NCBI GenBank assembly: GCA_020025675.1
Contig: JAHHRS010000080.1
Location: 1 to 5,866, forward strand
Source of the DNA: Oscillospiraceae bacterium
GTDB lineage: Bacteria; Bacillota; Clostridia; Oscillospirales; Oscillospiraceae
DNA length: 5,866 nucleotides
Direction: 5' to 3'
Part shown: positions 1-5,866 of the stretch, piece after piece
Layout: the number at the start of each line of letters is the position of its first letter
Position numbering within the stretch: position 1 is the first letter of the stretch
The notes under the pieces: generated by a model
Database searches by the model: none
Seen by the model: the letters and a program-made list of their open reading frames with translations, nothing else
Told to the model about the DNA's origin: nothing
Position numbers and translations under genes: made by a program

Positions 1-1595
1 AAACCCTTCTGGGTGAGAAAGCGGCAGGCAATGTAACTTCTCAGCCCGCTCTGGCACATAATGTACACAGGCTTATTTTTGTCAAGCTCGCCCACTCTAT
101 CTGCAAGCTCGTCAACAGGAATATTCACAAAATCAGGTGCATGACCCCCTGCATATTCCATGGGAGTGCGGGTATCAAGAAGAGTAACTGAGCCGTCACG
201 GGGAAGTTTTTCCATATCCTGCCAGTGAAACTGCTTTACAAGGCCAAGCTTTATGTTTTCAGCCATATAGCCTGCAAAGTTTACAGGGTCTTTGGCGGAG
301 GAGAAGGGAGGGGCATAGGCAAGTTCAAGTTCCTTGAGTTCAGGCGCTTTCATTCCGCAGCGAATAGCGGTAGCCAAAACGTCAATGCGTTTATCCACAC
401 CGTCATAGCCTACAATCTGAGCCCCCAGCACACGAAGGTCGTCCATTGCGTAGAGCATCTTTAAGGTAAGCACCTTTCCCCCCGGATAGTAGCCTGCATG
501 TGAGGGCGGAGAGAGAACAACACGCTGGTACTCTATGCCTGCGTTCTTTGCTTCTGTCTCGTTTAAGCCTGTGGAGGCGGCAGTGAGAGAAAAAACTTTC
601 ACAATGGCAGAACCCTGAGTGCCTTTGTACCGGCTGTTAATGCCGCAGATGTTGTCGGCGGCAATCCGTCCCTGCTTGTTGGCAGGGCCTGCAAGCGGAA
701 TAACCGTGTCATAATCCCCTACCAGATGGCCCACCTGCACCGCATCCCCTACTGCGTAAATGTCCGGGTCGGAGGTGCGCATGTGCTCATCCACAACAAT
801 GCTGTCCTTAACTCCAAGCTCCAGTCCCGCCTCTTTTGCAAGAACAGTGTCAGGACTTACACCGATTGCTAAAATAACCATGTCTGACTTAACAGGCTCT
901 TCATCTTTAAGCATAGTGTAAATTTTGCCGTTTTCATGCCTAAAGCCTTCAACGGCACTTCCAAGGCGGAGCTTCACCCCGTTTTTTCTCAGCTCTGCGT
1001 GAACAAAGGATACCATGTCTGCATCCAGCGTTTTGAGAACCTGCTTAGGACGCTGAACAATGGTTACATCAATGCCCATCTTACGAAGATTTTCGGCAGT
1101 TTCAATACCAATAAAGCCGCCGCCTGCAACTACTGCGGATTCAGGCTTTGCAGTCACAATATACTGACGGATTTTAAGGCTGTCCTCAACAGTGCGCAGG
1201 GTGAAAATATTATCCCCGTCAATTTCCGGCAGGCTTGGAACCACAGGCTTTGCGCCGGGAGAGAGAATGAGCTTATTGTAGCTTTCCTCGTAAATCTCTC
1301 CGCTTTCAAGGTTCTGAACCTTCAGGGATTTATTGACCCTGTCGATAGAGAGAACATTGTGCTTTACCCGAACATCAATTCTGAATCTGCGTTGAAAGCT
1401 GCGGGGAGTCTGGAGACTGAGCTCATTTTTATCCTCAATCACACCGCCCACATAGTAGGGCAGGCCGCAGTTAGCGTAAGAAACATAGCCGGAACGCTCA
1501 AAAACAATAATTTGAGCCTCCTCGTCCAGTCTTCTCAGTCTTGCCGCTGCAGAAGCACCGCCGGCCACACCGCCCACAATAAGGATTTTTTTCAT
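1..1595 (-). CDS. CoA-disulfide reductase/NADH oxidase-type flavoprotein with C-terminal rhodanese domain (3' end off the window)
   Basis: I translated this minus-strand frame by hand: it is open for 531 codons from ATG at 1595 to the left edge with no stop, so the C-terminus is missing. Residues 1-20 hold the FAD Rossmann motif (VGGVAGGASAAARLRRL). The redox cysteine is C43 in YANCGLPYYVGG, the position and context of the single active-site Cys of CoA-disulfide reductases. An NAD(P)H-binding motif GGGFIGIETAENL is at 158-170, the second FAD motif AVGDAV is at 281-286, and the dimerisation domain contains YAPPFSSAKDPVNFAGY (427-443). From about 455 a rhodanese domain begins (LLDTRTPMEYAGGHAPDF, 472-489) with a CQSGLR active-site loop at 514-519, C514 being the expected sulfur carrier. 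Family members reduce CoA disulfide, persulfides, polysulfide or O2 with NAD(P)H; the substrate cannot be chosen from sequence. The visible part ends inside the rhodanese domain, so at least about 20-40 residues are missing, and longer relatives add TusA or DsrE domains. No signal peptide; cytoplasmic. The start is fixed by an AAAGGAG site 8 bases upstream. Confidence 0.92.
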   Translation of the reverse strand, partial: MKKILIVGGVAGGASAAARLRRLDEEAQIIVFERSGYVSYANCGLPYYVGGVIEDKNELSLQTPRSFQRRFRIDVRVKHNVLSIDRVNKSLKVQNLESGEIYEESYNKLILSPGAKPVVPSLPEIDGDNIFTLRTVEDSLKIRQYIVTAKPESAVVAGGGFIGIETAENLRKMGIDVTIVQRPKQVLKTLDADMVSFVHAELRKNGVKLRLGSAVEGFRHENGKIYTMLKDEEPVKSDMVILAIGVSPDTVLAKEAGLELGVKDSIVVDEHMRTSDPDIYAVGDAVQVGHLVGDYDTVIPLAGPANKQGRIAADNICGINSRYKGTQGSAIVKVFSLTAASTGLNETEAKNAGIEYQRVVLSPPSHAGYYPGGKVLTLKMLYAMDDLRVLGAQIVGYDGVDKRIDVLATAIRCGMKAPELKELELAYAPPFSSAKDPVNFAGYMAENIKLGLVKQFHWQDMEKLPRDGSVTLLDTRTPMEYAGGHAPDFVNIPVDELADRVGELDKNKPVYIMCQSGLRSYIACRFLTQKG

Positions 1596-1603
1596 AGCGT
1601 AAG

Positions 1604-1610
1604 CTCCTTT
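1604..1610 (-). promoter_or_regulatory. Ribosome binding site of the flavoprotein gene
   Basis: On the minus strand the sequence AAAGGAG ends 8 bases before the ATG at 1595. This is a near-ideal Shine-Dalgarno site and decides the start codon. Its 5' bases lie inside the right arm of the inverted repeat described below, so a protein or RNA structure on that repeat could affect both transcription and translation. Confidence 0.85.
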
Positions 1611-1632
1611 ATAATGTAGTTTCAATTATAAA
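1608..1632 (-). promoter_or_regulatory. 25-bp perfect inverted repeat, candidate operator of the flavoprotein gene
   Basis: Two 8-base arms, TTTATAAT and ATTATAAA, are exact reverse complements separated by 9 bases. The repeat starts 13 bases upstream of the flavoprotein ATG and runs into its ribosome binding site. One arm contains the -10-like TATAAT. The layout fits a dimeric repressor site at a promoter, but A+T-rich inverted repeats also arise by chance in such leaders. It does not match the Rex (TTGTGA-N6-TCACAA) or PerR/Fur (7-1-7) consensus, so no regulator is named. Confidence 0.4.
1625..1630 (-). promoter_or_regulatory. Possible -10 element of the flavoprotein promoter
   Basis: A perfect TATAAT hexamer occurs on the minus strand about 30 bases upstream of the flavoprotein ATG, within a very A+T-rich leader. 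At the usual 17-base spacing upstream the sequence is ATATTT, a poor -35, and there is no TGn extension. The call rests on the hexamer, its position, and the gap separating this gene from the GH13 gene. In such A+T-rich sequence the match could be accidental. Confidence 0.35.
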
Positions 1633-1641
1633 TTATCAGTT

Positions 1642-1653
1642 ATATTTAAATAT
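1642..1653. repeat. 12-bp A+T palindrome in the intergenic leader
   Basis: ATATTTAAATAT is a perfect palindrome. With one extra base on one side it extends to GTTA...TAAC, giving an imperfect 19-base dyad. It sits where the -35 region would lie for the TATAAT at 1630-1625, so it could be a second regulator contact. Low sequence complexity makes a chance palindrome quite likely. Confidence 0.25.
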
Positions 1654-1677
1654 TAACTCTTTCGCTATAAATAATCC

Positions 1678-1690
1678 GTGACCATGTCAC
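1678..1690. repeat. Short dyad GTGAC-N3-GTCAC after the GH13 gene
   Basis: Two perfect 5-base arms flank 3 bases, about 35 bases beyond the GH13 stop codon. As RNA it would make a very short hairpin with no following U-run, so it is not a convincing intrinsic terminator. It could be a small operator half of the flavoprotein leader. The rest of this 128-base gap (1596-1723) holds only the leader elements listed separately, and I see no clear terminator for the glgA-GH13 transcript in it. Confidence 0.25.
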
Positions 1691-1723
1691 ACCCGCAAAA
1701 TTTTTCTTATTCCAAGGGCTTAT

Positions 1724-4225
1724 TTATTTAAGCTTTATATATTTTGCAGAACAGCCCTCTATATATCCTCTGTAAAAGCCTATACCGGCGGCGGAACAGT
1801 CCGCTTCAAATTCGGCTCTCTCCTCTCCTCTGTTTATAACGCAGAGGCAGGCGTTCCGTCCCGCGGCTTTGCCGAAAGCGTCCTTTCCCATATGGTTCCA
1901 GCGGAGCACAAGAAGAATATCTTCGGACGGTGCCATAAACTGCACCTGACCCAAACTCATAGCTGAATTTTTGTTTCTGAATTCAGCAAGTGAGCTGTAC
2001 CAGCGGTACAGGCCACAGTCCTCTTCCCTGAAAAATTCACGGTTAAACGGGTCGGACACTCCCTTCATTCCCTGTTCATCGCCGTAGTAAAGGCTTGGAA
2101 TTCCGGGTATGGCATACTGAATTGCGGCGCAGAGTTTTTCAAGCTCCACCGCTTTATTAAGCGCCTCATCGTCGAATTGAATTTTAAGCTGTTCCTCTCT
2201 TGACATTTCCCCGTAATCTGCGTCAACTGCAATGGCTGAGCGGAGACGCACCACGTCATGAGAGCCTAACAGGTTCATAAGGCAGTAGTACATGGGCAGA
2301 GGGTAATTCATGTGCTGGGAGATGAGAAAATCTCTCAGGTCGAAAGCGTCGGTCTTTTTGTGGATAAAATCAAGAACAGCACTGCGGAAGGGGTAGTTCA
2401 TAACGCTGTCAAGAGAGTAGCCCAGGGCGTAATTTCTCCGCTCTCCGTAGCTCTCCTTCAGTACCGCATCTTCCCAAACCTCGCCAAGAACAAAGGCCTC
2501 CGGGTCTGCCTCTTTGGAGGCGGTTCTTATAAGGCTGAGCACATCGTCAGGCAGTTCGTCTGCAACGTCCAGCCGCCAGCCTGAGGAGCCGCGGTTTATC
2601 CATGTTTTGCAGACGCTGTCCTCATTTTTTATCACATAGTTCTGCCATTCACGGTTGTGTTCCTCAACCTCCGGCAAATCTTTAAATCCCCACCAGCAGC
2701 GATATTCCTCAGGAAAGCGGCTGAAATCATACCATGGGTAAAATTGGGAATTCTGTCCCTGACATGCGCCGGCATCGGGGTAACTGCCGTAGGAGTTAAA
2801 ATATATGCTGTCCGCTCCCGTGTGGGAGAAAACTCCGTCAAGTATAATGCGAATACCCAGTTTATCCGCCTTGCGGCACAGCTCCTGAAAATCCTCATTA
2901 GTGCCCAGAATAGGGTCAACTTTTTTATAGTCTGAGGTGTCGTAGCGGTGGTTGGAGCGAGCCTCGAATATTGGGTTTAGATAAATCAGGCTCACACCAA
3001 GGCTTTTAATATAGGGCAGTTTATCCTCAATGCCCTTTAAAGTGCCGCCGTAGAAATCATCGGGGCTGTAATTTAGCTCAAAAGGTCTGGGCAAATATCG
3101 GGGCGGCTCCACGGTGCTCTCGTGAAGCTCAGGAGTCTGGCCTAAATTTATGTGATATTCAATGCCCTTTTTCGCCGTGTCATCATGGGAAAGGGCAAAG
3201 CGGTCGGGAAATATCTGATACATTACCGCAGTTTTTGCCCAGTCGGGAGTTTTAAAGTCCTTTTTATACACCGTAAGGCGAAAACTTCCCTGCTCGCTTT
3301 TGAAAACCTGTCCCGAATATCCGCTATCGTCGGGGCACAGCCAGTGGCTGCCCTCGCCGTCGCTTATCTTAAAGTTATACCACATTGCGCCGGGTTTTTC
3401 GGGCACTTTAATGCTGACCGAATACATATCCCCTGATTTTTCCATAGGGTATTGAGCCTTAAAATTCTCACCGTAGAGATTTAAAAATGCAGCCACGGGC
3501 TTGCCGCCCAGAACCTGAAAAGCAAGGTGGAGGGAGCTGCCCTCAGGCAGCGCTCCGAAAGGTGCTCTGAACTGGGAATAGCGGGCGTCGTGAAGGAGGG
3601 AAAGAGTATTTTCCCTGCAATTTTCGATTAAGGTAACCACATTAGCCGTTCTTGGCTGGAGTTTATAAAGCTCTTCCCTGTCAATATCCTTAAGGCTCAA
3701 ATCACAGCACCGTGCAACAGTGTCGTAAGCCTCATACATCTGAAAACAGTAGTCGTCCATCAGTATACGCATAAGCTCCGGTGCAGCAATGGGGTTTAAG
3801 GTTTTACTCACGCACTCGTTAAGCTTATCCATATCCATTCCGCTTTCCTCGCACTCCACAGTAGCGGCAAGAGCGGAGGCAGCGGCCTGAAAATACTGTT
3901 TTGTAAGTCTGGGACAGTGATCTGAATTTAAAAGCTCGTTGAGTTCCCTGTCACCGCCCACAGCCTTCCATTCGCCGTTTTCAAAAGCGGCCTGAACCCC
4001 CCGCCGATACTCATAGCTTATGGACAGCACATAGTCGTCTGACCAGTTTTCCCTGTAAGAGCCTCCGAAATAGACTGTATATTCTCTCCTGAAAGCCCCC
4101 GCCGGAGGAAAGCAAGCGGGAGCCGGATAAAATGCACCCGTCTCCCCGCCGTAATCGGCCTCTGCCGGAGGATTTATTCCGGCAGAGGTATAATCATTTT
4201 GATTTTTTTTACTTAAAGCATCCAT
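1724..4225 (-). CDS. GH13 alpha-glucan hydrolase/transferase, neopullulanase/cyclomaltodextrinase-like, with a long N-terminal extension
   Basis: This 833-residue protein belongs to the alpha-amylase clan. Residues about 216-322 look like the E-set/CBM34-like N-domain (FRAPFGALPEGSSLHLAF; MWYNFKISD). The catalytic barrel starts at WAKTAVMYQIFPDRF (329-343). Conserved regions are present: LNPIFEARSNHRYDT (416-430), DGVFSH (463-468), GWRLDVADE (549-557, nucleophile D553), LGEVWED (580-586, acid/base E582) and GSHD (654-657, D657). DEQGMKGVSDPFNRE (716-730) and WWGFKDLPEV (511-520) are typical of cyclomaltodextrinase/neopullulanase relatives. A beta-sandwich C-domain ends the protein. All catalytic residues are intact, so it should be active on alpha-1,4 (perhaps also alpha-1,6) bonds of glycogen, maltodextrin or cyclodextrin; exact specificity is not readable. 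No signal peptide is seen, so it is probably cytoplasmic. Residues 1-215 are an extension I do not recognise; family members without it are about 580-600 residues. The ATG at 4225 overlaps the end of glgA, and no upstream start exists before an in-frame stop at 4261. Confidence 0.94.
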   Translation of the reverse strand: MDALSKKNQNDYTSAGINPPAEADYGGETGAFYPAPACFPPAGAFRREYTVYFGGSYRENWSDDYVLSISYEYRRGVQAAFENGEWKAVGGDRELNELLNSDHCPRLTKQYFQAAASALAATVECEESGMDMDKLNECVSKTLNPIAAPELMRILMDDYCFQMYEAYDTVARCCDLSLKDIDREELYKLQPRTANVVTLIENCRENTLSLLHDARYSQFRAPFGALPEGSSLHLAFQVLGGKPVAAFLNLYGENFKAQYPMEKSGDMYSVSIKVPEKPGAMWYNFKISDGEGSHWLCPDDSGYSGQVFKSEQGSFRLTVYKKDFKTPDWAKTAVMYQIFPDRFALSHDDTAKKGIEYHINLGQTPELHESTVEPPRYLPRPFELNYSPDDFYGGTLKGIEDKLPYIKSLGVSLIYLNPIFEARSNHRYDTSDYKKVDPILGTNEDFQELCRKADKLGIRIILDGVFSHTGADSIYFNSYGSYPDAGACQGQNSQFYPWYDFSRFPEEYRCWWGFKDLPEVEEHNREWQNYVIKNEDSVCKTWINRGSSGWRLDVADELPDDVLSLIRTASKEADPEAFVLGEVWEDAVLKESYGERRNYALGYSLDSVMNYPFRSAVLDFIHKKTDAFDLRDFLISQHMNYPLPMYYCLMNLLGSHDVVRLRSAIAVDADYGEMSREEQLKIQFDDEALNKAVELEKLCAAIQYAIPGIPSLYYGDEQGMKGVSDPFNREFFREEDCGLYRWYSSLAEFRNKNSAMSLGQVQFMAPSEDILLVLRWNHMGKDAFGKAAGRNACLCVINRGEERAEFEADCSAAGIGFYRGYIEGCSAKYIKLK
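4213..4225 (-). promoter_or_regulatory. 13-base overlap of glgA end and GH13 start (translational coupling)
   Basis: The GH13 ATG (4225-4223) lies inside the last codons of glgA, whose TAA is at 4215-4213. No good Shine-Dalgarno sequence precedes the GH13 ATG: the nearest GGAG is 17 bases away. Initiation therefore probably depends on ribosomes that have just terminated on glgA. Such overlaps tie the amounts of two proteins together and imply a shared mRNA. Confidence 0.65.
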
Positions 4226-5691
4226 ATATAATGTCTCGCATACTCCATAGCAGAATTTTCAAAGCCGAAATCGGCCTGCATTGCACGGCTTATAAGCCCC
4301 TGCATAACGTCCTCCTTGTAGTAGCACTGGAGAGCGTTGTGGATAGTGGCACGCATCTCCCATGCGTCGAAGTTTGCAAAGGAGAAGCCGTTTCCCTCAC
4401 CGGTGTACTGGTTATAGGGATGAACGGTGTCACGAAGGCCGCCGGTTTCACGGACGATGGGCAATGAACCGTAGCGCATGGCTATCATCTGGCTCAGTCC
4501 GCAGGGCTCGAAGCGGGAGGGCATAAGGAAAAAGTCAGAACCGGCATAAACCAGATGAGATATGGCCTCATTGTAGCCGATGTAGGCGCAAAGCCTGCCT
4601 TTCCAGCGGTTTTCAGCCTCACGCATAAAGTTTTCAAATTTGGCATCCCCTGTACCAAGCAGTACAAACTGCATGTCTTCTCCCCGCATCATATCGTCCA
4701 AAACATGCATAACAAGGTCAAAGCCTTTTTGCTCGGTCATTCTTGTGACCATGGCAATCAGCGGCACATCCTCTCTCTGTTCAAGACCCATCTGCTCCTG
4801 CAAAGCACGCTTGCACTGAGCCTTGCCTTTAAGATGTCCTCTGTCATAACGGGCAGGCAGAACGGGATCTGAGTGGGGGTTATAAACCTTCTTGTCAATG
4901 CCGTTTATAATGCCGGTGAGCTGAGCGGAGCGGGCATTAAGTATTCCTTCCAGCCCCTCGGCGTAGTATGGCATTTTAATTTCATTTGCATAGCTGGGAC
5001 TGACGGTGTTTATGCGGTCGGCAAAAACGCAGCCCGCCTTGAGAAAATCGGCGCAGCCGTTAAGCTCCATAAATTCGGGAGTGTTGTATTTATCCTCAAC
5101 CTCCAGAAGATCCTGCACATAGTCAAAGCCGAACTTGCCCTGAAACGCTATGTTGTGAATGGTGAGCAGATAGCGGAGTCCCTCCTGCATACCGCCGTGG
5201 TACTGAGTTTTGCCAAGCATTGGAATCATGGCGGTGTGCCAGTCGTTGCAGTGGACAATATCGGGAGTGAAGTCAAGGTTTGGAATGGCGTCCAGCACGG
5301 CTCTCTGGAAGAAAGCGTACTGCTCGCCCTCCGGCTGGTCTCCCAGATATATGCGGTCGCCGAAGTAGTGCTCGTTATCAACAAGGTAGATTGTAACCCC
5401 GTCAAGTTCCAGTTTTTCAATACCTGCATACTCGCAGCGCCAGCCCAGCTTTGCAAAGAAGTGGAACATATGCTCCGTCTTATCCCCGTACTTTTCCTTT
5501 ATGACACGGTGATAAGGTATCATTATTCTGGCATCAATGCCCAGCTTTTTAAGCTCTTTTGGAAGCGTACCCACAACATCGGCAAGGCCGCCGGTTTTGG
5601 CAAGGGGCGCACATTCGGCCGCTACCAGCAAAACTGCGGGCAGCTCGGTTCTTCCCCGTTCTTTAAGCATTTCCTTGAATTCTTTTTTCAT
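4213..5691 (-). CDS. glgA: Glycogen synthase (ADP-glucose:alpha-1,4-glucan glucosyltransferase, GT5)
   Basis: GlgA transfers glucose from ADP-glucose to the non-reducing end of alpha-1,4-glucan, the elongation step of bacterial glycogen synthesis in the cytoplasm. The 492-residue length is normal. Family motifs seen are the KTGGLADVVG sugar-nucleotide loop (32-41), HCNDWHT (147-153), LTIHNIAFQG (176-185), INGID (262-266), VTRMTEQKGFDL (315-326), PSRFEPCGLSQ (391-401, with E395 the conserved Glu of retaining GT-B enzymes) and ETGGLRDTV (415-423). No key residue is missing. The N-terminus carries about 17 charged residues before the first beta strand (AVLLVAAECAPL), slightly longer than many homologues. 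The start is supported by AAAAGGAG 7 bases upstream. It overlaps the downstream GH13 gene and follows, 89 bases on, the end of another minus-strand gene. glgC, glgD, glgB and glgP are not in this window. Confidence 0.97.
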   Translation of the reverse strand: MKKEFKEMLKERGRTELPAVLLVAAECAPLAKTGGLADVVGTLPKELKKLGIDARIMIPYHRVIKEKYGDKTEHMFHFFAKLGWRCEYAGIEKLELDGVTIYLVDNEHYFGDRIYLGDQPEGEQYAFFQRAVLDAIPNLDFTPDIVHCNDWHTAMIPMLGKTQYHGGMQEGLRYLLTIHNIAFQGKFGFDYVQDLLEVEDKYNTPEFMELNGCADFLKAGCVFADRINTVSPSYANEIKMPYYAEGLEGILNARSAQLTGIINGIDKKVYNPHSDPVLPARYDRGHLKGKAQCKRALQEQMGLEQREDVPLIAMVTRMTEQKGFDLVMHVLDDMMRGEDMQFVLLGTGDAKFENFMREAENRWKGRLCAYIGYNEAISHLVYAGSDFFLMPSRFEPCGLSQMIAMRYGSLPIVRETGGLRDTVHPYNQYTGEGNGFSFANFDAWEMRATIHNALQCYYKEDVMQGLISRAMQADFGFENSAMEYARHYIWML

Positions 5692-5698
5692 GAAAATT

Positions 5699-5706
5699 CT
5701 CCTTTT
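5699..5706 (-). promoter_or_regulatory. Ribosome binding site of glgA
   Basis: AAAAGGAG on the minus strand lies 7 bases before the ATG at 5691. It is a strong site and selects this ATG over the in-frame Met at residue 8. Confidence 0.85.
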
Positions 5707-5734
5707 CTGCCGCGCATGGCTATGCCTTAACCCT

Positions 5735-5763
5735 GCGCTGTCACCGGCGGCTTGGGACAGCGC
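5735..5763 (-). promoter_or_regulatory. Stable stem-loop between the lysine-rich gene and glgA
   Basis: Perfect 8-base arms GCGCTGTC and GACAGCGC enclose a 13-base loop that can add a CC/GG inner pair. In the transcript it stands about 18 bases after the upstream stop codon and about 28 bases before the glgA ribosome binding site. No U-run follows on the minus strand, so it is not a standard intrinsic terminator. It could be an mRNA-processing or stability hairpin, or a site that partly separates expression of the two genes. The 89-base gap (5692-5780) otherwise shows only the glgA ribosome binding site, with no convincing promoter pair. Confidence 0.45.
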
Positions 5764-5780
5764 TATGAGAAATTAGTCAA

Positions 5781-5866
5781 TTACCTCTTTTTTTTGCCTG
5801 ATTTTTTCTTTTTTTTGGAAGAAGATTTCTTGCGGGCAGGCTTTGGCTGAGTTTTTTTAATTTCAG
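5781..5866 (-). CDS. C-terminal lysine-rich tail of an unidentified protein (5' part off the window)
   Basis: Entering from the right edge on the minus strand, 27 full codons end at TAA (5783-5781). The peptide begins EIKKTQPKPARKK, continues SSSKKKKKSG and ends KKKR, so over half of it is Lys or Arg. Such disordered basic tails are common on RNA- or DNA-binding proteins (for example RNase R, DEAD-box helicases, topoisomerase I), but the visible part has no domain, so no identity is given. The orientation and 89-base spacing place it as a possible upstream operon partner of glgA. A second minus-strand frame is also open here to a TGA at 5779-5777 and is also basic, because the DNA is A-rich. 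I prefer the TAA frame for its regular Lys/Ser/Gly composition, but this choice is not certain. Confidence 0.55.
   Translation of the reverse strand, partial: EIKKTQPKPARKKSSSKKKKKSGKKKR

Noticed and set aside
936..1619. 227-codon open frame on the plus strand opposite the flavoprotein gene
   Set aside because: It is antisense to a clear FAD/NAD-binding protein and its translation has no family motifs.
1677..1692. CRP/Rex-like site (TGTGA...TCAC) after the GH13 gene
   Set aside because: The half-sites are 5 bases apart rather than 6 and one half is incomplete, so it does not fit either consensus.
1681..1723. Intrinsic terminator after the GH13 gene
   Set aside because: No GC-rich stem followed by a U-run is found on the minus strand; the only dyad has 5-base arms and is followed by mixed sequence.
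2632..2919. Nested minus-strand frame inside the GH13 gene, with similar ones at 2065-2259 and 5226-5456
   Set aside because: They lie in a second frame of strongly conserved catalytic regions and have no independent start signals, so they are frame shadows.
4132..4467. 111-codon plus-strand frame spanning the glgA/GH13 junction
   Set aside because: It is antisense to both genes, with no start signal and no domain-like pattern.
4873..5730. 285-codon open frame on the plus strand opposite glgA
   Set aside because: It is fully antisense to an unmistakable glycogen synthase, has no ribosome binding site that I can see, and its translation shows no recognisable domain. It is a shadow of the codon bias of glgA.
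5692..5774. Possible sequestration of the glgA ribosome binding site by TTCTC in the upstream leader
   Set aside because: Only about 5 contiguous pairs (with GAGAA) form around a large enclosed loop, which is too weak to claim a riboswitch or RNA thermometer.
5775..5780. TTGACT on the minus strand as a -35 element for glgA
   Set aside because: No acceptable -10 lies 16-18 bases downstream; that region is the GC-rich hairpin.

Overview
The window carries four genes, all on the minus strand. Two are complete and two are cut by the window edges. Reading in the direction of transcription (right to left) they are: the last codons of an unidentified protein with a lysine-rich tail (right edge); a glycogen synthase (glgA); a long family GH13 alpha-glucan-acting enzyme whose start overlaps the end of glgA by 13 bases; and, after a 128-base A+T-rich gap, a FAD-dependent CoA-disulfide reductase/NADH oxidase-type flavoprotein fused to a rhodanese domain, whose end lies off the left edge.

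The likely host is an anaerobic Gram-positive bacterium of the Firmicutes (Clostridia, possibly Ruminococcaceae/Oscillospirales). This is inferred from strong AAAGGAG-type ribosome binding sites, tightly packed co-directional genes, the style of the GH13 and GlgA proteins, and the CoA-disulfide reductase-rhodanese flavoprotein typical of such anaerobes. No 16S or other taxonomic marker is present, so the placement is tentative.

glgA and the GH13 gene form one translationally coupled unit for storage polysaccharide. GlgA extends alpha-1,4-glucan from ADP-glucose, and the GH13 enzyme, which has no signal peptide, probably trims or rearranges glycogen or maltodextrin in the cytoplasm. The flavoprotein has its own leader with a good ribosome binding site, a TATAAT -10-like hexamer and a 25-bp inverted repeat, so it is probably controlled separately as a redox or sulfur-metabolism gene.

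Nothing here looks like a mobile element, CRISPR array, RNA gene or defence system. The core of the window is ordinary metabolism. The parts most worth a second look are the roughly 215-residue unrecognised N-terminal extension of the GH13 enzyme, the inverted repeat over the flavoprotein start region, the overlapping start of the GH13 gene with no clear ribosome binding site, and the poly-lysine tail at the right edge.
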